In this document: positions 51,551-58,956 of the stretch, one piece after another | Layout of the letters: every line of letters begins with the position of its first letter | How positions within the stretch are numbered: position 1 is the first letter of the stretch | Assembly (NCBI GenBank): GCA_900316505.1 | Contig: ONDH01000009.1 | Coordinates: forward strand, 1-64,000 | From: an uncultured Prevotellaceae bacterium | GTDB taxonomy: Bacteria > Bacteroidota > Bacteroidia > Bacteroidales > Bacteroidaceae | Reading direction: 5' to 3' | Length of the DNA: 64,000 nt | Program-made: the position numbers and the translations under genes | The notes under the pieces: model-generated | Told to the model about the DNA's origin: nothing | The model's input: only the letters and a program-made list of their open reading frames with translations | Databases searched by the model: none

Positions 51551-53452
51551 ATGAATAATATCAAAAATACATTCCGTGCCGGATTTGTGCTAGCAGCAGG
51601 ACTCGTAGCGATGTACTCATGTTCTGACACATGGGACGACCACTACAATGCAGGTCTGTCAGCACTCAAGTTCAATGGCACAACGATGCAGGCTCTTGAA
51701 GAGACTGCACCCGATTTCGCCAAGGTTGTCAAGGCGTATGGGTTCTCTCGTGAACTTTCTTCTGATAACACATACACCGTGTGGGCACCCGCAGATGGTT
51801 CTTTTGAACTCTCGGACTATGTAGGAGCCAATGGCGAGAGAGTGGCAGATTCAGCAGAAGTGGTGAATGACTTCATCAAGAATCACGTGGCACTTTACCC
51901 GTTGTCTCTCACTCCAAAGGATCAATCTTTCAGCCTTTTGAATGAGAAGAGAGGAAGCATGACTTCTGATGGTATGTTTGGTCATATCAAGATTGATGAA
52001 CAGAAGAACAATATTTCATGTCAGAATGGTATCGTTCACCTTATCGAAAGCCCATCTCCTTATGCTTACAATCTTTTCGAAATGATTGCCAAGCAATACA
52101 AGGAGGATCCTGAAGCCGGTAAGGACACGCTTTCTCTTTATGCTTATCTTTATGACGAGAAGGTGAATAAGGATACATTGATCGAGAACAAATCTGTAAG
52201 CCGCGGTGTGGACGCTGACGGTAATAAGATCTGGGTGAGCCAGTACTTGGAGAAGAACAACACTGTGCTCAAGAACTATGATGCACGTCTTTACGAAGAG
52301 GATTCTCTCTTCATCGCGATTCTTCCTTCAGCTAAGGCTTGGGGTGAACGCTACAAGAAGGCTGCTTCACTCTTGCAGTTCAATCCATCCGAGGACAATC
52401 GTGCTGCAGGCACTTGCGACTCTTTGACACGTCACTATGCAAATTCTTTTGCTATGACAGACTTGTTCTACAACAAGAATGCCAATGAGCATTGGGAAGA
52501 CTCTCTGAAGTCCACCAATTATTACAATTCTTGGCATGGCGTTGTCGACTGGACACAGCATGTGTATTACAGCAAGGAGCCTAAGTATATGCCAGAAGAC
52601 AAAGAAATCAATGACATCTTGGCTAAGTGCGGAGAACCAGTAGAGTGCTCTAACGGTACTGCTTATCTTGTTGATGAATATCCTTTCTCAGCAGTGGAAC
52701 AGTTCTTTAAGAAAATCAAGGTGACTGCATCTGATGGAGCTGTGAACAAATTGGGTTCTGGTGACAACTGGACTTACACGAAGGGTGTTCAGAAGTCTTT
52801 CGGTGCTCGTTCAGGTATTTTTGTTTCATCCATTCCTACTTACGACGAAGAAGGTGAACAGACGGGCGTGGACCAAAAGCGTCAGAATTATCGCTTTGTA
52901 GATTTCGTTCCTACAAGTGGTAACATCACGGTTGGTTTCAATGTGCCTAATACACTTTCAGGCTTGTATGACATTTACATTGTCACTTGCCCAATGTGGT
53001 TGGCATCCGATTTCAACAATATTGACATGGCAGAATGGGATGTTCGTCCTTATCGCTTCACAGCCACTATTATTGAGCGTGAGAATGAGGGTAAGAACAT
53101 CGGTCAATTCCCAACAAAGGGTAAGACACTTGAGAATCCAGATCCTATTGATGAGAAGCAGAAGACCGTCTTCTTGTCTCAGGGCATGATTTATGACGAT
53201 GCTGGTCATATCATCGTGAATGATACGACTTATCTGGGTCAGTATCAGTTCAAGAACGCTTATTATGGCAGAGCTGATTATGGTGTTATCATCCAGATTG
53301 CATCATCCATCCTTTCCAGCCAGAGAAAAGACTTCTCTAACGAAATGCTCATCAGTTCTATCATTCTGAAGCCACATGATGAAGATACAGTGGCAGAAGA
53401 AGCAAAAACGAGAAAAAGTATTCAGTTGACAACTTCTAATATACGTAAATAG
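51551..53452 (+). CDS. FAS1-domain surface lipoprotein (third)
   Basis: A 633-residue lipoprotein with signal ending AMYSC (Cys24), then SDTWDD. The FAS1 domain runs from about 38 to 180: ALEETAPDFAKVVKAYGFSRELSSDNTYTVWAPADGSF at the start and CQNGIVHLIESPSPYAYNLFEMI at the end. A second diverged FAS1-like part follows (to about 390, CSNGTAYLVDEYPF). The C-terminal third is beta rich and resembles the ending of the preceding FAS1 protein (NITVGFNVPNTLSGLYDIYIVTCPMW). It ends two bases before the second susC. Confidence 0.78.
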   Translation: MNNIKNTFRAGFVLAAGLVAMYSCSDTWDDHYNAGLSALKFNGTTMQALEETAPDFAKVVKAYGFSRELSSDNTYTVWAPADGSFELSDYVGANGERVADSAEVVNDFIKNHVALYPLSLTPKDQSFSLLNEKRGSMTSDGMFGHIKIDEQKNNISCQNGIVHLIESPSPYAYNLFEMIAKQYKEDPEAGKDTLSLYAYLYDEKVNKDTLIENKSVSRGVDADGNKIWVSQYLEKNNTVLKNYDARLYEEDSLFIAILPSAKAWGERYKKAASLLQFNPSEDNRAAGTCDSLTRHYANSFAMTDLFYNKNANEHWEDSLKSTNYYNSWHGVVDWTQHVYYSKEPKYMPEDKEINDILAKCGEPVECSNGTAYLVDEYPFSAVEQFFKKIKVTASDGAVNKLGSGDNWTYTKGVQKSFGARSGIFVSSIPTYDEEGEQTGVDQKRQNYRFVDFVPTSGNITVGFNVPNTLSGLYDIYIVTCPMWLASDFNNIDMAEWDVRPYRFTATIIERENEGKNIGQFPTKGKTLENPDPIDEKQKTVFLSQGMIYDDAGHIIVNDTTYLGQYQFKNAYYGRADYGVIIQIASSILSSQRKDFSNEMLISSIILKPHDEDTVAEEAKTRKSIQLTTSNIRK

Positions 53453-53454
53453 TT

Positions 53455-56400
53455 ATGCAGCACTTCAATAAATATGGAATCGCAGCATTCATGTTCTTCC
53501 TTGGAACCGCACTTCCAGCTGTTGCACAGGATGAGGTACAGGAGGAGGTAACAGAGGTAGCTGCACCTATCAAAAAGGTTAAGCCAGCGAAGACATACCC
53601 AACGATTGACGTGACGGGTAAAGTGGTGGATGCTGTTACAGGCGAACCACTTGCCGGTGTTCAGCTTCAGGCTTTCAACAACAAGTATTATACTGCCATG
53701 ACCGACGAGAATGGTGCATTCACCATTCAGGTTCCTAAGTTTATCACGGCACTTTCTGCTCGCCTTGAGGGTTACAACTTGAACAATGTTTCTCTCAACG
53801 GTCGCACCAGTGGTGTGAATATCCTCATGCAGTCAAACCTCTTGAAGGGTGATTATACAACTAATGCTTCTGCTCGTAAAAGCGTGACAGAAGAATCATT
53901 TGTGAACACACCCGCTTTGACCATCGACCAAGAGATTCAGAATCGTTTGGGCGCCGATGTGAGAAGCATTCAGCGTTCAGCTAATCCGGCTGAAGGCGTT
54001 GCGATGTTCATCAACGGTTTGAACTCTTTGAACTCAAACGCCATGCCACTGATTGTAGTGGATGATGTTGTGTACGACATGTTGTATGATGCAACCATGT
54101 TGCACACAGGTTACTTCAACAACCTGTTGCAGGCAATCAATGTGGATGACATCGAATCAGTAGAGGTATTGAAGAATGGAACGGCATTCTACGGCGCGAA
54201 AGCAGCCAATGGTGTCATTCGCATCAAGACCAAGCGCTGCCATTCAATGGCAACCCGCATCGATGTGAACATCAATGCAGGTCTTGAGCTCAGACCTAAG
54301 AACTTCGACCTGATGAATGCTGGTCAGTATCGTTCCTATGCTTCAAACCTTTTGCAGACAACGAACACCACTCTGACGGAGTTCAAGTTCTTGCATTCAG
54401 AGCCAGACTACTATTATTATAATGTGTATCACAATAATACAGACTGGAACAAGGAAATTTCAAGAACAGCATTTACGCAGAACTATGGCATCTCTATCCA
54501 AGGTGGTGATGACATCGCACAGTATAACCTCTCTGTAGGCTATGGTGACGCTAAGTCAACACTGAAGAGAAATGACATGCAGCGCTTCAATGTACGTTTC
54601 AATACAGACATCGTGCTGAACAAGTGGTTCTACACACAGTTTGATGCCAGCTATACGAACGTAACACGCAACTTGCGTAGCGATGGTTGGGAGAACAATC
54701 AGTTCTTGCAGGCATTGGCTTCACCAAGTGCATTGGCTAACATTAAGGCTCCTTTCTTGAGCCCTTATGACTTCGCTACAGACCGTCATGAGACAGACTT
54801 CATCGCAGATGCTGATGATTATCTGAACGAGGTTTGGGGTAGCATCAACACAACCAGAGCTCAGGTTGCCAACCCTGTTGCTGTTCTTGCAAACGGTGAG
54901 GCAAAGAACAAGAACCACTCTGATTGTACGATGATCAACGTATCTATCGCTCCAACATGGGAACCAACGAATAATTTCTCTTTGACAGAGAAGTTCAGCT
55001 ACACTCTTCAGAGTTTGGATGAGGCTTACTTCACTCCAATCATTGGTATGCCTACTTATACACTTCCTGGTAATCTGGACGCTACGGAGAACTCCAAGTA
55101 TACCATGTACTCAAAGCACAATGCTGTGTTCTCTGATACACGTGCAGATTGGAAGATTCTTCCTAATGGTCCACACCGTGTGGAATTGTTGGGCGGTATC
55201 CGTTTCATGAACGATATTTACAGAGCATCTTATCTGTATGCTGATGGTACTGGTAGTGATAAGACTCCAAATACCGGTAGTAAGAACAGAAAGATTGATG
55301 GTACTGACACGAACTGGAGAACTTTGGCTTACTACGCTAATGTGGATTACAACTACATGGGCAAGTATTATTTGACAGGTCAGTTGTCAATGGAAACTTC
55401 TTCACGTTTCGGTAAGAAAGCTGATGGTGGTCTGAAAATGTTTGGTGTTGCATGGGGTTTGTTCCCATCTCTCCAGGCTGCTTGGGTCATGTCAAATGAA
55501 GATTGGTTCCATACAAACAATATGGTTAACATGTTGAAACTGAATGCAGGATTCGAGTCTGTCGGCAACGATGCAATGGATAACTCAGCAACCTTGACTT
55601 ACATGGCATCAGAAATGCTGTTTGGTAATGCCAACTCTTCTCTTGGTTTGAGCAATATTGGTAGCTCTTCTCTCCAGTGGGAAACCACGAACCGTTTCAA
55701 CTTCGGTTTTGAGGGTAACTTCTTTAACAACCGCTTGAATTTGAGAGCTAACTACTTCTTCTCTAAGACCAACAACTTGATCACTCTGGGTACATTGGCT
55801 TATGTGGCAGGTATTCCTAACTACTACACTAATGATGGTGCCTTGAAGAATCATGGTTTCGATGCTGCATTCAATGCAAAGATTATCGATTCTAAACAGT
55901 TTAAGTTGGAATTGGGCGCAAGCATTGGTCACTACAAGAACAAGTTGACTCGTCTTCCACAAGGTATGAACTCTTACGAGACAAACCTCTACGGTGGAAC
56001 AGTTCTGACAGAGGTGGGTAGAAGCGCAGGTGTCTTCTACGGCTATAAGACTGAAGGAGTTTACAAGGATACAGGTGCAGCAGAGGCTGATGGTAAATTC
56101 ATCCGCGATGCATCTAACAACCCTGTATATTTCGGTGCTGGTGACATCAAGTTTGTGGACAAGGATGGTAATGGCGAAATCAATGCAAACGACCGCTTCG
56201 TCATTGGTGATCCAAATCCAGACATCTTCGGTAACATCAGCTTGAAGCTCCACTACGGAAAGAATTGGTCATTGGCTACTAACTTCAACTACTCTGTAGG
56301 TAATGACGTCTACAACTATCAGCGTGCCGTTCTGGAAGGTGGTTCAAACTTCATCAACCAGACAACAGCTGTGACTCGCAGATGGACTACAGAAGGTCAG

Positions 56401-56709
56401 ATTACAGACATGCCAAAAGCTACTTATTCAGACCCAATGGGTAACAGCCGCTTCTCTGACCGTTGGATTGAAAATGGATCTTATTTGAAGTTGAAGAATG
56501 TTACATTGTCCTATAAGGTGCCAATCCAGAATGAATACATTCAGGGTTTGACTTTCTGGGCTGCAGCTAACAACCTCTTTACGCTGACAAAGTATCTGGG
56601 TCCTGATCCAGAAATCTCTTGTGGCAACAGTGTTTTGTATCAGGGAATCGATGCTGGCTACCTGTCTTCAGGCCGCAGTTTCCATCTTGGTGTTAAGATT
56701 AACCTCTAA
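53455..56709 (+). CDS. SusC-like TonB-linked outer-membrane transporter (second)
   Basis: A 1084-residue TonB-dependent importer. The signal peptide ends PAVAQ. A longer acidic and basic spacer precedes the regulatory-like domain (about 50-130, VTGKVVDAVTGEPLAGVQLQAF). The plug carries DIESVEVLKNGTAFYGAKAANGVIRIKT, with NGTAFY replacing the common DASAAIY. The barrel ends SFHLGVKINL rather than with an aromatic residue. It is clearly diverged from the first SusC, so the two pairs are not a recent duplication and may take different cargo. Confidence 0.92.
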   Translation: MQHFNKYGIAAFMFFLGTALPAVAQDEVQEEVTEVAAPIKKVKPAKTYPTIDVTGKVVDAVTGEPLAGVQLQAFNNKYYTAMTDENGAFTIQVPKFITALSARLEGYNLNNVSLNGRTSGVNILMQSNLLKGDYTTNASARKSVTEESFVNTPALTIDQEIQNRLGADVRSIQRSANPAEGVAMFINGLNSLNSNAMPLIVVDDVVYDMLYDATMLHTGYFNNLLQAINVDDIESVEVLKNGTAFYGAKAANGVIRIKTKRCHSMATRIDVNINAGLELRPKNFDLMNAGQYRSYASNLLQTTNTTLTEFKFLHSEPDYYYYNVYHNNTDWNKEISRTAFTQNYGISIQGGDDIAQYNLSVGYGDAKSTLKRNDMQRFNVRFNTDIVLNKWFYTQFDASYTNVTRNLRSDGWENNQFLQALASPSALANIKAPFLSPYDFATDRHETDFIADADDYLNEVWGSINTTRAQVANPVAVLANGEAKNKNHSDCTMINVSIAPTWEPTNNFSLTEKFSYTLQSLDEAYFTPIIGMPTYTLPGNLDATENSKYTMYSKHNAVFSDTRADWKILPNGPHRVELLGGIRFMNDIYRASYLYADGTGSDKTPNTGSKNRKIDGTDTNWRTLAYYANVDYNYMGKYYLTGQLSMETSSRFGKKADGGLKMFGVAWGLFPSLQAAWVMSNEDWFHTNNMVNMLKLNAGFESVGNDAMDNSATLTYMASEMLFGNANSSLGLSNIGSSSLQWETTNRFNFGFEGNFFNNRLNLRANYFFSKTNNLITLGTLAYVAGIPNYYTNDGALKNHGFDAAFNAKIIDSKQFKLELGASIGHYKNKLTRLPQGMNSYETNLYGGTVLTEVGRSAGVFYGYKTEGVYKDTGAAEADGKFIRDASNNPVYFGAGDIKFVDKDGNGEINANDRFVIGDPNPDIFGNISLKLHYGKNWSLATNFNYSVGNDVYNYQRAVLEGGSNFINQTTAVTRRWTTEGQITDMPKATYSDPMGNSRFSDRWIENGSYLKLKNVTLSYKVPIQNEYIQGLTFWAAANNLFTLTKYLGPDPEISCGNSVLYQGIDAGYLSSGRSFHLGVKINL

Positions 56710-56721
56710 TTTGTATCAATC

Positions 56722-58824
56722 ATGAAAATGAAATCTATTATAAAATGTGGCTTGCTTTTGCTTGTACTCGGAACAGCCACTGTGTCATGCGAGGATATGT
56801 TCACGGCTGACAACACGCTTGTGACAACAGAACTTGCTCCACAAGACACACTTTATCAGATGATGGGTATCATCAAGCGTATGCAGAAGCTGGCAGACCG
56901 CACAGTGCTGTTGGGTGAGGTGAGAGCCGACCTCGTCGATGTGGATCCACTCCATGCGTCAGCAGACATCCAAGAGCTTGCTGCGAACAACGTGTCTGCC
57001 ACAAATGTGTACAATCAGCCTTCTGATTACTATGCAGTCATCAACAGCTGTAATATATATTTGGCTTACGTTGACTCTATGCGTAACTCACAGGGCACCC
57101 GTAAATATTTTGAGAAGGAGATACTTGCAGCCAAGTGTTTTCGTGCATGGTGCTATCTCGAACTGCTCAAGATTTATGGTGACGTTCCTTATATCCGCAC
57201 TCCCATCCTGAATTCTGACAATGCTGAAGAAATTGTGGCATCTGGCAAGAAAGAGGGAATGGTCACTATCGTGACGGATATGATTAACGATCTGGCGAAT
57301 TTCCGTGCAGCTGAAAATGACGAATTACGTCAGAGTTATGGTGACAGAACTTTCAATAACATTCGTTATTCTCAGATGGTTATTCCTGTACGCGCCATGT
57401 TGGCAGAGCTTTACTTGTGGCGTGGTTCCTACACTGGTAATCAAACGGATTACATCAATGCTATCCGTATGTATCATGATTACTTCACTTTCCCAGGTGA
57501 GGAAATCAACACGGGAAGAGCCAAAGCAAACTGGCCGTCTCGTGATTCCGAGCGTCCAAGTACTTCTGATTACAATAGTAACTTTCTGGCTGCTTCACAA
57601 TGTGCAGGTGTGCTCCCAATGGAGACTTCCCAGTACTATGGAACAGTTTCCAAGTTGAGAGGTGTGTTCTGCTCACTTGACTCGAATAACTATTATCCTG
57701 CAGTGGTTGCTTCTCAGCGTGCAAAGGATATTTCAAAGGCACAAGACTATTGCCAATTCCTCGTAGAGGGCGGTGGTCTGCCAGAGATTTATTTCCGTGA
57801 GCACGATCCAAACCTCTATTCTGAATACAAGACTATGGAGGGTGACCTTCGCTTGTATTCAGTTTCTGATGGTCCTGACAATGTGAAGGACAACTCCTCT
57901 AACAGTCACGAGAACAGCAGCTACAACAACATGTACTATCTGAACCGCAAGTATGGTACTACAACCAATGGTAACAGCTATTTGCCATTTGTTCCATACT
58001 TCCGTAACAACATCCTGTATCTGCACTTTGCAGAGGCACTCAATCGCGCTGGTTTCCCAGAGACAGCCTTTGCTATCCTCAAGTATGGTCTTTCCTACTA
58101 TACATTGACTAATCGCGACATCGTCTCTAAAGACGAGTTCGACCGTCTTAGTTTGATTACTTCTATTGGCTTCACCGTTCAGGAACCTAAGTTTACGGAT
58201 GATGATCTTAAGAAGCAGACCACTGGTACTGCTGCTATTTGGAGTTCAGATGTATTCGCTACTTACTTCATCGTTCCTCTGGATCAGATGAATCCTCAGA
58301 GAATTATTGAGGGCGGTAACTACATCCAGGTGGGTATTCACTCATTCGGTAGTGGTGACTCTGAGTACAATGACAGATACTTCCTGGATGATGAAGAGAC
58401 AAAGAGTGGCTTGAAGGCTTATAAAGAGGATCTCGAATTGGAAGAAGTTCCTCGTTTGAGCAGAAATTCCACTCATGAAGACTCTGTAGAGTATGACCGC
58501 GTGGTTGCTTACAATGCTTACGCAGATTCTGTGAATATCGCTCAAAAGGATAGCGTTGACTCTTACAATGCAGAGTATCTGGCATCTCCAGACATCCGCA
58601 CAAAACGTCAAGCTCACGTTTCTAAGCTCATCCTTGAAGAGGAAGCTCTTGAGGGTGTGTTCGAAGGTCAGCGTTTCTACGACATCATGCGTTACCAGAT
58701 GCAGGAGATGGGTGGTGCAGCTATCGGCACAACCATTACAATGCCTGCATACATCGAGGAGAAGTATGGCACTACCACTAAGATGGCTGGTAAGCCTTGG
58801 TTCCTCAAGCTACCGTCGTGGTGA
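56722..58824 (+). CDS. SusD/RagB-like surface lipoprotein (second)
   Basis: A 700-residue lipoprotein (Cys23 in TATVSC, then EDMF) forming the lid of the second SusC. The family features are YYAVINSCNIYLAYVDSM, AAKCFRAWCYLELLKIYGDVPYIRTPI, MLAELYLWRGSY and, near the end, LILEEEALEGVFEGQRFYDIMRY. A charged stretch near 560-630 (EEVPRLSRNSTHEDSVEYDR) is an insertion relative to short SusD proteins. Last gene of the locus, before the strong terminator at 58863. Confidence 0.92.
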   Translation: MKMKSIIKCGLLLLVLGTATVSCEDMFTADNTLVTTELAPQDTLYQMMGIIKRMQKLADRTVLLGEVRADLVDVDPLHASADIQELAANNVSATNVYNQPSDYYAVINSCNIYLAYVDSMRNSQGTRKYFEKEILAAKCFRAWCYLELLKIYGDVPYIRTPILNSDNAEEIVASGKKEGMVTIVTDMINDLANFRAAENDELRQSYGDRTFNNIRYSQMVIPVRAMLAELYLWRGSYTGNQTDYINAIRMYHDYFTFPGEEINTGRAKANWPSRDSERPSTSDYNSNFLAASQCAGVLPMETSQYYGTVSKLRGVFCSLDSNNYYPAVVASQRAKDISKAQDYCQFLVEGGGLPEIYFREHDPNLYSEYKTMEGDLRLYSVSDGPDNVKDNSSNSHENSSYNNMYYLNRKYGTTTNGNSYLPFVPYFRNNILYLHFAEALNRAGFPETAFAILKYGLSYYTLTNRDIVSKDEFDRLSLITSIGFTVQEPKFTDDDLKKQTTGTAAIWSSDVFATYFIVPLDQMNPQRIIEGGNYIQVGIHSFGSGDSEYNDRYFLDDEETKSGLKAYKEDLELEEVPRLSRNSTHEDSVEYDRVVAYNAYADSVNIAQKDSVDSYNAEYLASPDIRTKRQAHVSKLILEEEALEGVFEGQRFYDIMRYQMQEMGGAAIGTTITMPAYIEEKYGTTTKMAGKPWFLKLPSW

Positions 58825-58862
58825 TGTTTTGCCTCAAATGAGGTGACAAGATAAGAAGAAAG

Positions 58863-58899
58863 GAAGTTCTGAGCAGAAATGCTTGGAACTTCTTTTTTT
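58863..58899 (+). terminator. Terminator of the FAS1/Sus locus
   Basis: GAAGTTC plus TGAGCA pairs with TGCTTG plus GAACTTC, 13 bp with two G-U pairs, around a GAAA tetraloop, followed by seven T. It ends just before the promoter of the next gene. Confidence 0.93.
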
Positions 58900-58916
58900 G
58901 TTTCAACAATTTTCTA

Positions 58917-58924
58917 TATCTTTG
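58917..58924 (+). promoter_or_regulatory. -7 promoter element of the PEP/pyruvate-binding gene
   Basis: TATCTTTG followed by C matches the consensus, 32 nt before the ATG at 58957. A TTTG at 58897-58900 is only 16 nt upstream, shorter than the usual spacer, and overlaps the terminator U run. Confidence 0.65.
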
Positions 58925-58956
58925 CAACAAGAAACATCATTGTTTACCCATTCCTT

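Noticed and set aside
53455-58824. Second SusC/SusD pair as a recent tandem duplication of the first
   Set aside because: Plug motifs, C-terminal endings and SusD N-terminal regions differ strongly between the pairs.
58879-58956. Upstream start for the PEP/pyruvate-binding gene giving a hydrophobic N-terminus
   Set aside because: That region is the terminator U run and the -7 promoter box; it would not be translated.
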